NCBI GenBank assembly: GCA_023229945.1
Contig: JALNYH010000010.1
Span: 1-63,230, forward strand
DNA: 63,230 nt
Source of the DNA: Arcobacteraceae bacterium
GTDB lineage: Bacteria > Campylobacterota > Campylobacteria > Campylobacterales > Arcobacteraceae
Direction of reading: 5' to 3'
In this document: piece after piece, positions 17,385 through 25,898 of the stretch
Position numbering within the stretch: position 1 is the first letter of the stretch
How the letters are laid out: each line of letters opens with the position of its first letter
Notes under the pieces: model-generated
What the model saw: the letters and a program-made list of their open reading frames with translations, nothing else
Told to the model about the DNA's origin: nothing
The model's database searches: none
Program-made: the position numbers and the translations under genes

Positions 17385-18299
17385 TTACACTTTTTTATAA
17401 ATTTCTGAATAGTTTTCTTTAAATCTCTTATGTTGCCACATCCATAAATCTGGAAGTTCTATTATTTGTTTTTCTATGGCATCAGCTTGTGCTTGTGTCA
17501 AAGACTCTATTGTTGAATCTTTTATTACCTCAATAGGAGGATAAACTTTGATTTCATATTTTCCAAATTCTTTAAGTACCACAAAAGTTGGTAATATTAC
17601 AGCATCAAATTTAAGTGCTAGACGAGCTGGGATATCAGTTTGCAAAGCTTTTTTACCAAAGAGTTTTACCTCTATACCACCTTTAGTTGGTGCTGTATGT
17701 TGATCTACAACAAGTCCAATATTATGCTTATTTTTGAGTGCTTTCATCAATCCTCTTGTAGCACCACTTCTATCCAATATATCACAATTATCTAAAGCTC
17801 TGCTCTCTTTTAGGTCGTTATTTAAATATTCATTATTTAGAGGTCTCCCAACAACACTTATAGGCTTATATTTTGAAAAATATTTTCCCAAAAGTTCCCA
17901 ATTCCCATAATGAGCTGACACAAATATTATACTTTTATTATCTTTGATAGCATCTAATATATATTTTTCATTCGTAATAGTCACTTTTTGTGATAATTCT
18001 TCAACAGTAATAGATGAATTTATAACAAACTCATATAGGTTATATGCTAAGTTCTTATATGAATTTTGTACTATAATCTCTTTTTGTTCATTGCTTAATT
18101 TATTACCAAATACAAAATCAAGATTTGCTTTTGGTATATGTTTGTGCATTCCATCGAACTTTCGCACAAGAATGCCAAGCCAATTCAAACAAGCTTTAGC
18201 TACACCCTTTGGTAAAATAGAAAATATAAATTTCACAACTTTATATAAAATGAAAAATGAAAAGTCTTTTAAAACAAATTCTCTTTTTTGGTTATCCAC
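17385..18299 (-). CDS. lpxL: Lipid A late acyltransferase (LpxL/HtrB family)
   Basis: This 304-residue membrane-associated acyltransferase has a hydrophobic N-terminus and the H-x4-E catalytic motif in SAHYGNWELLGKYF. VGRPLNNEYLN, DILDRSGATRGLMKALK and LVVDQHTAPTKGGIEVKLFG are the other conserved blocks, and the protein ends with LPDLWMWQHKRFKE, also typical. It adds a secondary acyl chain to lipid A. The start is GTG 18299 with AGGGGA about 9 bases upstream; no better ATG exists. It is the first gene of the long minus-strand run and appears to have its own leader. Confidence 0.88.
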   Translation of the reverse strand: MDNQKREFVLKDFSFFILYKVVKFIFSILPKGVAKACLNWLGILVRKFDGMHKHIPKANLDFVFGNKLSNEQKEIIVQNSYKNLAYNLYEFVINSSITVEELSQKVTITNEKYILDAIKDNKSIIFVSAHYGNWELLGKYFSKYKPISVVGRPLNNEYLNNDLKESRALDNCDILDRSGATRGLMKALKNKHNIGLVVDQHTAPTKGGIEVKLFGKKALQTDIPARLALKFDAVILPTFVVLKEFGKYEIKVYPPIEVIKDSTIESLTQAQADAIEKQIIELPDLWMWQHKRFKENYSEIYKKV

Positions 18300-18372
18300 T
18301 TCTAATATTTCCCCTAACTTATTCTTTAGAAGTATATTTTAGCATAAAAGCAATTGTAGTTTCATAAATAAG

Positions 18373-20229
18373 CTATTTTATTGTTATACTTAAAATAAAT
18401 TCAGCACCTTTATATGTCTGACCATTATCAATAAATTCGCTATTTTGCACATCTATTGTACCATTTAGATGTTCTTTTACTATCTGATATGACATATTTA
18501 GCCCTATACCAGTACCTTGAGATTTATGCTTTGTTGTAAAATAAGGATCAAACACCCTACCTATGATATCTTCAGGTATTCCACCCCCACTATCTTTAAT
18601 ACGAAGTTCTAATCGCCCATCATCTAGTATTTGACTTTGTAAATATATTATGCCATCTCTTTCTACTGCATCTTTTGCATTTTTGACAATATTTAATAAT
18701 ACTTGTTGTAAGCCATTTGCATAACTCATTATAGTAATATTTTCTACATTGTTTATTATCTTTATATTATTTACATTAAAATATGTTCCAAAAATATTGA
18801 TTACATCATCAACTGTCTCTTTTATATTAAATTCGCTTTTTTCTTGATTTGGTTTAAAAAAGTTTCTAAAACTTTCTATTGTATTGGACAAATAATGTGA
18901 ATTCTTAGCAATCATATCCATATATTTATGTAAAGATTCTTTATCCAAAACTCCAAGTTCTTCACTTACTTTCACAGCACTAGCGCTACTAGTAATTGCA
19001 CTTAAAGGTTGTCTCCATTGATGAGCTATATTTGCTATCATTTCACCCATAGATGCCATCTTGGTTTGTTGAATTAGCATCAAATCTTTTTCACGAAGTT
19101 TTTGAACACTCTCTTTTACTCTTTGTTCTAATGTTTGATTTATCTTTTCTTGAACTCGCAGTTCCAAGCTCATATTATGCTCTGTAGAAATATCTCTTAT
19201 GCTAGACCGATACCCTACAAAATTATTGTTTTCATCATAAACACTTTGCCAAGACATGGCAACCCACATAATAAAGTTATCCTTTTTAATAATCCTAAAT
19301 TCAAAGTCTTGACCACTATTGCCTTTAAGTGCTAATAAATGTTGATTATACACTAACTCTTTGTCAACATTTAATACAATACAAAATGGAAAATCTGTTA
19401 GATACATAGCTTCATTTACGCTATAACCACTTATTCTCTCAACAGCTGGATTAATCCATTTTAATTTTCCATTTTCATCAAACCAATTTTCCCAAGAATA
19501 GGTATAATCTGCTATTGTTTGAAATTTTTGATTATTCTTTTTTATAATCCCAAACTGTTTTGATATGGTTTGAGCCATATTATTAAATGATTTTGACAAC
19601 ATTCCAACTTCATTACAATCATTTGTTTCAAGATTTATATTAAAATCACCTTCACTGATTTGCATAGCTGCACTTGTAAGATTATCAAGGTTTTTAGTAA
19701 GCCACAAAACAATACCAAACAAAGACAAGAAACTAAGTACCAATCCCACTATAGATATAATAATACTTTCATATAAAATATCATTTTTGGCTTTATCTAA
19801 AAAAGAAATATCAAATCCAAAATAAACAGTAGCATAATTTTGACCATAAAAATTGATATCATGAACTGTGTGGTATATTTGGTGAGCTTTTAAAAAATCA
19901 TCACTAAGTTTTGGCAATCCTTCTTTTTCATTGAAATTAGAGCTTAATAAACTCTTATCATCTTTTTTTATCACTATATATGATATCTTATTTTTCGATG
20001 TAAACTCATCAATTATAGACTTAATAGCACCATAATCTTTGGATATCAATAATCCAGCTAGTGTATTTGTAAGACTATATTTTATTTCAGCAAGATTATT
20101 TTGAGCTTGTGATACCAAATGAGACTTAGTCGTTGTAATATTATTATAAACCAAAAAGAAAATAAGAAGGAATTGAACAACAAAAGATAAAAAAAGTAAT
20201 TTAAATTTCAAGCTTTGAAAAAAATACAT
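18373..20229 (-). CDS. Sensor histidine kinase with HAMP and PAS domains
   Basis: This 618-residue membrane kinase has TM1 at about residues 8-30, a periplasmic region to about 150, TM2 at about 150-175, HAMP at 175-228 and PAS at about 240-350 (SGYSVNEAMYL, then a PAC segment). The dimerisation domain has the H-box EMIANIAHQWRQPLSAI, and the ATPase domain has LLNIVKNAKDAV (N), DSGGGIPEDI (G1), FDPYFTTK (F) and GTGIGLNMSYQIV (G2). All catalytic elements look intact. Three bases separate it from the upstream PhnD-like gene, and there is no adjacent response regulator. The arrangement suggests that the binding protein supplies the input. Confidence 0.88.
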   Translation of the reverse strand: MYFFQSLKFKLLFLSFVVQFLLIFFLVYNNITTTKSHLVSQAQNNLAEIKYSLTNTLAGLLISKDYGAIKSIIDEFTSKNKISYIVIKKDDKSLLSSNFNEKEGLPKLSDDFLKAHQIYHTVHDINFYGQNYATVYFGFDISFLDKAKNDILYESIIISIVGLVLSFLSLFGIVLWLTKNLDNLTSAAMQISEGDFNINLETNDCNEVGMLSKSFNNMAQTISKQFGIIKKNNQKFQTIADYTYSWENWFDENGKLKWINPAVERISGYSVNEAMYLTDFPFCIVLNVDKELVYNQHLLALKGNSGQDFEFRIIKKDNFIMWVAMSWQSVYDENNNFVGYRSSIRDISTEHNMSLELRVQEKINQTLEQRVKESVQKLREKDLMLIQQTKMASMGEMIANIAHQWRQPLSAITSSASAVKVSEELGVLDKESLHKYMDMIAKNSHYLSNTIESFRNFFKPNQEKSEFNIKETVDDVINIFGTYFNVNNIKIINNVENITIMSYANGLQQVLLNIVKNAKDAVERDGIIYLQSQILDDGRLELRIKDSGGGIPEDIIGRVFDPYFTTKHKSQGTGIGLNMSYQIVKEHLNGTIDVQNSEFIDNGQTYKGAEFILSITIK

Positions 20230-20232
20230 AAT

Positions 20233-21051
20233 TTACTCTATAAACTTTTTAGTTTCTATAATAAACATAATCAAACTATCCAAATCTTTTTTTGTTATAT
20301 CTGTATATCCAAGAAATCCAGTTTTTGTAAAAAACTCTTTACCCTCTTTTGTTGCTTCAAAATCTTTTAAAATAGTTTTCAATTTTACCACTGTTTCTTT
20401 ATCTAGATTTGGACTTGCCAAAGTAAATACATGTGGTACTTTTATCTCACCTTCTATTAATTTGATTTTTGACATATCAATATTATTTGACATTTGATTT
20501 ATAGGAGTATGGGTAGTTATAGCAACATCACTTTCACCAAAAATAACACTTGTAACCGCTGCTTGATGTGTTTTCGTATTAACAATATTTGTTGACTTAA
20601 TATCAATTTTTTCAGAACTCATCTCAACCAAACCACTAATAGAAGATATTGAAACATGATTTGAAAGAGCTATTTTCTTGTTTTTAAAATCTTTAATCTC
20701 TTTTATATCAGAATCTTCTCTGACAACATAAACTGGACTTAAAAATCTATCATACCTATAAACTGGAACAAATCCTTGTATGATATGAATAGCCCCAAAG
20801 TGTGGTGGAGTAATTATGATATCATAGTGATTATTTTTTGTATTTTCATAATACTGTAAAAAGCTATTTGCAGTATATATTTCCACTTCCACACCTAAAT
20901 TTTTAGATATAAAATCTCTTAAGTCATTGTGAATTTTTATTATTTGTATAGGGTCAGTATATGGAAAAATTCCCATCTTCAAAGTTGTAGCAAACGAAGG
21001 TAATGAAACAAATATTAAAAATATCAAAATAAACTTTAAACCAACAATCAT
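20233..21051 (-). CDS. PhnD-like periplasmic substrate-binding protein
   Basis: This 272-residue protein has a signal peptide (hydrophobic to about residue 18, then PSFATTLK) followed by a phosphate/phosphonate-type binding fold: LKMGIFPYTDPIQIIKIHND, HYDIIITPPHFGAIHI, YVVREDSDIKEIKDFKNKKI and KTHQAAVTSVIFGESDVAIT. ATG 21051 is chosen because AAGGA lies 7 bases upstream; the open frame has a TTG two codons earlier. No transporter ATPase or permease gene is near; the next gene is a histidine kinase. A sensory rather than transport role is therefore likely. The ligand is unknown. Confidence 0.82.
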   Translation of the reverse strand: MIVGLKFILIFLIFVSLPSFATTLKMGIFPYTDPIQIIKIHNDLRDFISKNLGVEVEIYTANSFLQYYENTKNNHYDIIITPPHFGAIHIIQGFVPVYRYDRFLSPVYVVREDSDIKEIKDFKNKKIALSNHVSISSISGLVEMSSEKIDIKSTNIVNTKTHQAAVTSVIFGESDVAITTHTPINQMSNNIDMSKIKLIEGEIKVPHVFTLASPNLDKETVVKLKTILKDFEATKEGKEFFTKTGFLGYTDITKKDLDSLIMFIIETKKFIE

Positions 21052-21235
21052 AAACAATCCTTGAATAATATATTTATAATTCTACATTATAATTTGTTAA
21101 GATAAGCTTTTTGTTTACTCAATACTTTTTAGAGAATATCAACAACTTGAGATTTAGGATAAATCTATCTTCTTTTCATAAAAATTTTTAGAGATTCCCC
21201 CTAATTCAAGTTTTAATTAGTATGCTTAAATTAGC

Positions 21236-21463
21236 TTATAAATCTTTTTTCAATTTATCTAAAATATTTTTCAATGCTACAATTTCATTTTTAAGATTTT
21301 GACGCTCTACTTCATCTTCTATCTCTTTTGCTTCTTTTTTCATTTTAGAAATTTTATCTTCAATTTTTTCTTTTAGTTCTTTGACTTTTTTCTTTTTTAG
21401 CTCTTTTTCACTAGCACCTTCTAAGAACTCTTTTGCTTTTGCATAAATCTTTTCTAATTTCAT
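21236..21463 (-). CDS. Small charged coiled-coil protein
   Basis: This is a 75-residue protein, almost entirely lysine- and glutamate-rich heptads (KELKKKKVKELKEKIEDKI, then KKEAKEIEDEVERQNLKNEI), predicted to form one long coiled coil; no signal peptide. ATG 21463 is preferred because it gives an ATGA overlap with the Na/Pi-symporter gene; the longer frame starting at 21505 would overlap that gene by 46 bases. Translational coupling suggests it works with or on the symporter. I do not recognise a named family. Confidence 0.65.
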   Translation of the reverse strand: MKLEKIYAKAKEFLEGASEKELKKKKVKELKEKIEDKISKMKKEAKEIEDEVERQNLKNEIVALKNILDKLKKDL

Positions 21464-23217
21464 ATTTTTGCCCCTAATTGTTTGATTGTAATGTCTTCTA
21501 TCCAAAGTATTTTAGCTATATTTATCAGTTTATTAGCAATGTTATATGCATTTGAACTATCATTTAAAAGTGTTGTTGCCATTTTTTTATCTATCTTTCC
21601 ATCTCTAATCAAAGGATCAATTCTTCCCGTTGATATAACATCAAGAGCTTTTAAATAATCTTTTAAAACTTGAGATTTTGCAAGAACATCAAGCTCATCT
21701 TTGGAGTTTTTGATATCATTGATTACATTCATAGTTTTTGCGATAGCTTCTCTTATGTGATTGTACTCTTCTTTTATATATTCATTATTGCTTTGGAGAT
21801 ATTTCGAGATATTTTTTTGTAAATCTTTGGTATCTTTTACCGCTTCAGCTATATCTCTACAAGCTGTTCTTAATTCATAAATATATTGCTTCTTATCATT
21901 ATCAAGCTCATTAATAAAATGGGTAGAATAATCAATAATATCACTATAAAGTGACTTTATTCTCGTTTGATAAAAATCATCTATATCAAGTGGTATTATA
22001 TCTGTTGACTCACTCACTACTTTTGCAATATCACTTTGACCAAGATATCTGTGACGATGCAACATAATAGCATGACTTAATACCTCTGTTGAGTTGTCAT
22101 ACAGATGAATTACCTCTTTTTTTGTAGCTTCAAAAGCTGCCATAGGTACAGCTACAGCTTCCATATCCAAATATTTTGGTTTTAAAATATAAACTTGTGC
22201 TTCTTCCACAAACAATGTTTTCAAAAATGCAACAAGCTTGTGAATAAAGAAAGAAAATATAATCAAACCAGAAAGATTAAATATAGTATGAAAAAGTGCT
22301 AGTTTCATAGCCCAGTCATTTTCATTTATACCTATCATAGCTGCAACTATATCAACAAAATCTACCAAATAATAAATCACTATAATAGTAATCAAAGCTG
22401 TAACACTTTTGAAGATAAACAAAGCAACTGCCATTCTTTTACTATTTGCATTTGAGACCATAGCCCCCATAGCTGCTGTGATAGTAGTTCCTATATTAGC
22501 ACCTATTGCAATACCTAAAGCGTTTATGTATGTTATTTGTCCTGTAGCAAGAGCTGTAATAGTAAGAGCTAAAGTCGCACTACTTGATTGAAGTATAATT
22601 GTAGCTACTGCACCAATTAAAGTATATATAACAACGCCTTTGTATCCTTCAACCGCAAACTGAGCCAAATCAATACCATCTTTTAAATCCTCAAAACCAT
22701 CTTTCATATATCCAATACCAAGAAATACAAAACCTAATCCCAAGAGGATATTACCCATACCTTGAGTGTTTTTTTGTTTAGATAATCTAAAAATTACACC
22801 AAATATAACCATAGGCAAAGCAAAAGCAGCAATATCAATCTTCAAACCAAAAGCAGATACTATCCAAGCTGTTGCAGTTGTTCCAACAGCAGAACCAAAT
22901 ACTACACCCACTGCACCAGCAAGAGTTATAAGCTTAGCTGAAAGAAATGATATAACTATAATAGCAATAAGAGAAGAACTTTGTAAAATAGCAGTTGCAA
23001 CCACACCTAAAGTTACAGATTTTGGTATAGTATCAGTACCTTTTGCTATTAGTTTTTCTAAAATACTCCCACTAAATAGCTTAAAACCATCTTCCATAAA
23101 ATGCATACCAATTATAAATATCCCAACTCCTGCTACAATATACTTAGAATCTTCATTTACAAACAATACATAAGCCAATGCCCCTAGTAAGACATAAATC
23201 AAAGACTTCTTTATCAT
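21460..23217 (-). CDS. Na+/phosphate cotransporter family protein (NptA/YjbB type)
   Basis: This 585-residue protein has eight or so membrane helices in the first 330 residues, including the two inverted QSSS repeats of the family (ATAILQSSSLIAIIVISFL and TIILQSSSATLALTITALAT) and GIAIGANIGTTITAAMG. The C-terminal 200 residues form a PhoU-like helical cytoplasmic domain. The family exports or imports phosphate with sodium; bacterial YjbB members with a PhoU tail are linked to phosphate efflux. It is flanked with overlaps by the coiled-coil gene (downstream) and a conserved unknown gene (upstream), giving a three-gene operon. Confidence 0.9.
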   Translation of the reverse strand: MIKKSLIYVLLGALAYVLFVNEDSKYIVAGVGIFIIGMHFMEDGFKLFSGSILEKLIAKGTDTIPKSVTLGVVATAILQSSSLIAIIVISFLSAKLITLAGAVGVVFGSAVGTTATAWIVSAFGLKIDIAAFALPMVIFGVIFRLSKQKNTQGMGNILLGLGFVFLGIGYMKDGFEDLKDGIDLAQFAVEGYKGVVIYTLIGAVATIILQSSSATLALTITALATGQITYINALGIAIGANIGTTITAAMGAMVSNANSKRMAVALFIFKSVTALITIIVIYYLVDFVDIVAAMIGINENDWAMKLALFHTIFNLSGLIIFSFFIHKLVAFLKTLFVEEAQVYILKPKYLDMEAVAVPMAAFEATKKEVIHLYDNSTEVLSHAIMLHRHRYLGQSDIAKVVSESTDIIPLDIDDFYQTRIKSLYSDIIDYSTHFINELDNDKKQYIYELRTACRDIAEAVKDTKDLQKNISKYLQSNNEYIKEEYNHIREAIAKTMNVINDIKNSKDELDVLAKSQVLKDYLKALDVISTGRIDPLIRDGKIDKKMATTLLNDSSNAYNIANKLINIAKILWIEDITIKQLGAKI

Positions 23218-23822
23218 TATGACTGTCCAGAAATGATTAATTTTGTTTTTATAGAACCATCAAGATTTATAACTTCTATATTTGCTCTTAATGAATTTTT
23301 CTCAGAATTAATAGTACCTTCAATACTTTTTAAAACATGCCAGTATTTTTCATAAAATGGAGTATCTATTTCTTTGATTTTTTCTCTTTTTATAATTTCA
23401 ACTATTTCATAAATAGAGTGTATATAAAAAATCTTATTTATTGCCCTTTGGATTCTATATTCTTTCATAAGTTCAAGATTATTTACCCAAACATCCCTTT
23501 CTATATCACTAATAGTATGAAGATTTTTTATATATTCAATTTCTTCTTCAATCTTTTTTTCATAATTTTGTGCTTCATTTTCAACACTTTGTGCCAAAGT
23601 TGGCTCATAACTTATCATTGTATTTAAGATTTCTTCATCAGCTATTTTTTTTGTACTTAAATCATATGAATAATGCTTTGATTCTTTAAAATTCTTATCA
23701 ATTGCTTTTAAAATTTGAATTGATATCATAAGATATACATATTTATCCTCTTTTCCTTCTTTAAATTCTATCCCATATTGAGAGATTACGGGTCTAGGAC
23801 CAGAATAACTTATCTTTCTCAT
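23217..23822 (-). CDS. Conserved protein of unknown function
   Basis: This is a 201-residue soluble protein beginning MRKISYSGPRPVISQYGIEF. I believe it is conserved in Campylobacterota, but I know no function. It is rich in Lys, Glu and Ile, is largely helical in its centre (residues 60-150) and lacks a signal peptide or membrane helix. ATG 23822 is preferred over the longer open frame (23849) because AAGGA sits at the right distance. It is the first gene of the symporter operon, joined to the transporter gene by a TAATG junction, so it may modulate phosphate handling; that is inference from position only. Confidence 0.65.
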   Translation of the reverse strand: MRKISYSGPRPVISQYGIEFKEGKEDKYVYLMISIQILKAIDKNFKESKHYSYDLSTKKIADEEILNTMISYEPTLAQSVENEAQNYEKKIEEEIEYIKNLHTISDIERDVWVNNLELMKEYRIQRAINKIFYIHSIYEIVEIIKREKIKEIDTPFYEKYWHVLKSIEGTINSEKNSLRANIEVINLDGSIKTKLIISGQS

Positions 23823-23955
23823 CAAAACTTCCTTTATATTATAATTCACTTAAATAATTTTACTCTTAATAGCTTTTATATTAGCTTAATGTGATTTATT
23901 TATTCTTTTTATTTTCATTTAACACAAAATTAACACTTTTTCAGTAAAATATCAA

Positions 23956-24621
23956 ATGATTAAAACAAATATACTTTTATTAGAAGATGATACACTATTT
24001 GCAAACAGTTTGCAAGATTTTTTGGATGAGTGTGATTTTTGTGTAGATGTGGCACATAATATTGATGAAGCACTCAATTTATCGTATAAATGCAATTATG
24101 ATTTATATATACTTGATATCAATTTACCAGATGGAAATGGGATTGAACTTCTCAAAACATTAAGGGCTTCTCAAGATACAACACCAGCTATATTTTTGAC
24201 ATCTTATAAAGATAAAGAAACAAAATACAAAGGTTTTACAGAAGGTTGTGATGATTTTTTGAATAAACCTGTAGATTTAGATGAACTACTTCTAAGAATA
24301 AATGCAATTCTCAAAAGAATAGGAAGAATTAAAAGTAAAATAAATCTAGGAAACAATTTTTCATATGATTTATATAATAAATCGCTTTTTAGTGGTGATG
24401 AAAGAGTGATTTTAACTCCAAAATTGGCAACTTTACTTGATATTTTGATACAAACAAAGGGTGAATTGGTCACAAAAGAGATAATTATCTCAAAATTATG
24501 GAGTAGTGGTGAAGAATATAGTGAAGGTTCAATCAGAGTATATATAAATCAAATCAAAAAACTTCTTGGAGAAAATAGTATAAAAAACTATAAAGGTTTG
24601 GGATACACTCTTGAAAAGTAA
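23956..24621 (+). CDS. OmpR-family response regulator
   Basis: This 221-residue two-domain regulator has a receiver with the acidic pair in LLLEDD, phospho-acceptor Asp in YILDINLPDG, Thr in IFLTSY and Lys in LNKPVDLDELL. A winged-helix DNA-binding domain occupies about residues 135-221 (LTPKLATLLDILIQTKGELV, EGSIRVYINQIKKLLG). Its stop overlaps the start of the kinase gene by 11 bases, so the two form a cognate pair. A -10-like TAAAAT lies just upstream, giving a very short leader. The regulon is unknown; the acidic protein and SulP genes downstream are candidates. Confidence 0.9.
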   Translation: MIKTNILLLEDDTLFANSLQDFLDECDFCVDVAHNIDEALNLSYKCNYDLYILDINLPDGNGIELLKTLRASQDTTPAIFLTSYKDKETKYKGFTEGCDDFLNKPVDLDELLLRINAILKRIGRIKSKINLGNNFSYDLYNKSLFSGDERVILTPKLATLLDILIQTKGELVTKEIIISKLWSSGEEYSEGSIRVYINQIKKLLGENSIKNYKGLGYTLEK

Positions 24622-25471
24622 AAAAAATGATTTTATAGGATCACATTTTATACTAATTTTTATCATCATCATCATAATTTTATATTTACAATTTATTTTG
24701 ATTGAAAATTTAAATATTCCTAGTTTAAATGTTTTATTTATTATATTACCTCTTAGTTTAGTTGGCGTTGCTGCATACAAAGTTTTTAGCCAACCACTAT
24801 TTGATAATCTGTTCAAAAGTGAAAAAAATCTTGATGATAAAATCAAAAAAACACTTCATGAGCTAAATACTCCAGTTGCAACTATTTTATTAAATACCAA
24901 AATGCTTGAGAAACATCTTGATAATGATAAAAACAAACAAAGACTAAGTAGAATACAAAGTGCGTGTAATGATTTACTAGAACTTTACGATGATATGGAA
25001 TACAGTATCAAAAAAGAAATAGAAAAGATAGAACTAGATGAGATTGTATTGGGTGATAGTATTTATCAAGTAAAAGAAAAATTTGATGAATTGTTAATCA
25101 AATCTGATATTTCTTGTGATATCAACATCCCATCAAATATAAAAATCATAACAGACAAAAAAGGGTTTATCACAACTTTGAGTAATTTATTTTCAAATGC
25201 AATAAAATACAATAAACCTCACGGAACTATCAAGATATATTTTAAAGATAATGTTTTATATATTGAAGATAGCGGTATAGGGATTGACCATAAACATTTA
25301 TTCTTAGTTTTTGATTCATTTTACCAAGAAAACATCTCTACCAAAGGATTTGGGCTAGGACTTACTATTGTAAAAGAGTTTTGTGACAACCATAAAATCA
25401 CTATTAATATCAACTCAAAAGAGGGAAATTACACAATAATATCACTAGATATTTCAAATATTATGATATAA
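24611..25471 (+). CDS. Sensor histidine kinase (cognate partner of the upstream regulator)
   Basis: This 286-residue kinase has two closely spaced membrane helices (about residues 10-60) with almost no periplasmic loop, so it probably senses within the membrane or cytoplasm. The H-box is LHELNTPVATILLNTKML, the N-box LSNLFSNAIKYN, G1 EDSGIGI and G2 GFGLGLTIVKEF. Start is TTG 24611 inside the end of the regulator gene; the nearby ATG is out of frame. The stop codon overlaps the TATAAT promoter box of the next gene. Confidence 0.88.
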   Translation: MKSKKNDFIGSHFILIFIIIIIILYLQFILIENLNIPSLNVLFIILPLSLVGVAAYKVFSQPLFDNLFKSEKNLDDKIKKTLHELNTPVATILLNTKMLEKHLDNDKNKQRLSRIQSACNDLLELYDDMEYSIKKEIEKIELDEIVLGDSIYQVKEKFDELLIKSDISCDINIPSNIKIITDKKGFITTLSNLFSNAIKYNKPHGTIKIYFKDNVLYIEDSGIGIDHKHLFLVFDSFYQENISTKGFGLGLTIVKEFCDNHKITININSKEGNYTIISLDISNIMI

Positions 25472-25502
25472 TCACAAAATCGTAAGTCATGTTATGACTT
25501 AC
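25467..25502 (+). promoter_or_regulatory. Promoter and 5' hairpin of the acidic-protein gene
   Basis: TATAAT at 25467-25472 overlaps the kinase stop codon. About 10 bases downstream, near the expected transcript start, is a perfect inverted repeat with arms GTAAGTCAT (25482-25490) and ATGACTTAC (25494-25502) and a 3-base loop. It could be an operator or an RNA-stabilising 5' hairpin. Confidence 0.6.
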
Positions 25503-25529
25503 AAAATACACCTAAGCAAGGAAAACACT

Positions 25530-25805
25530 ATGACTAATGCACAAACACTAAAGGCACTTATTGAAGATGAGGTTATACCAGAAATTGAAGATAGTATTGA
25601 TTATATTTTTGAGCTAGTAGATGCTAAAAAAGCAACAAAAGAAGATACAGAAGAGTTAAAAGATACACAAGACCTTTTAAAAGCGTTCAGAGAAATATTA
25701 ACTGAACTTGAAAATGATGAAATAGATGAAGAAGAGTGTTTAGAATTAATCGAAGATATAAATGCCATGAGAAATGGCGATAATGATGAAGATGATGAAA
25801 TTTAA
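25530..25805 (+). CDS. Small acidic protein of unknown function
   Basis: This 91-residue, strongly acidic helical protein (LIEDEVIPEIEDSIDYIFEL, then a C-terminal NGDNDEDDEI tail) has no signal peptide or membrane helix. ATG 25530 is chosen because AAGGAAAA lies 6-13 bases upstream; the open frame starting at 25494 has no such site and begins inside an inverted repeat. It has its own TATAAT box (25467-25472) and a perfect hairpin in its leader. I do not recognise a named family. Confidence 0.65.
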   Translation: MTNAQTLKALIEDEVIPEIEDSIDYIFELVDAKKATKEDTEELKDTQDLLKAFREILTELENDEIDEEECLELIEDINAMRNGDNDEDDEI

Positions 25806-25859
25806 TAAAATTTCAAACTTAATTTTTCTTTAAACAATACTTTTTGTCTAAAATTGGAG

Positions 25860-25865
25860 TATAAT
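25860..25865 (+). promoter_or_regulatory. -10 box of the SulP gene
   Basis: TATAAT preceded by GGAG, 33 bases before the ATG; no clear -35, as is usual in this phylum. Confidence 0.6.
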
Positions 25866-25898
25866 AACGACTTTAATTTTTAGGCAAAGAGTCTTACT

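Noticed and set aside
21064..21235. Possible small RNA or leader between the PhnD-like and coiled-coil genes
   Set aside because: Only weak inverted repeats; no strong hairpin followed by T-run or clear promoter pair.
22409..23173. Plus-strand open frames of 60-135 codons opposite the Na/Pi symporter
   Set aside because: Antisense shadows of a well-defined membrane protein gene; composition mirrors its hydrophobic helices.
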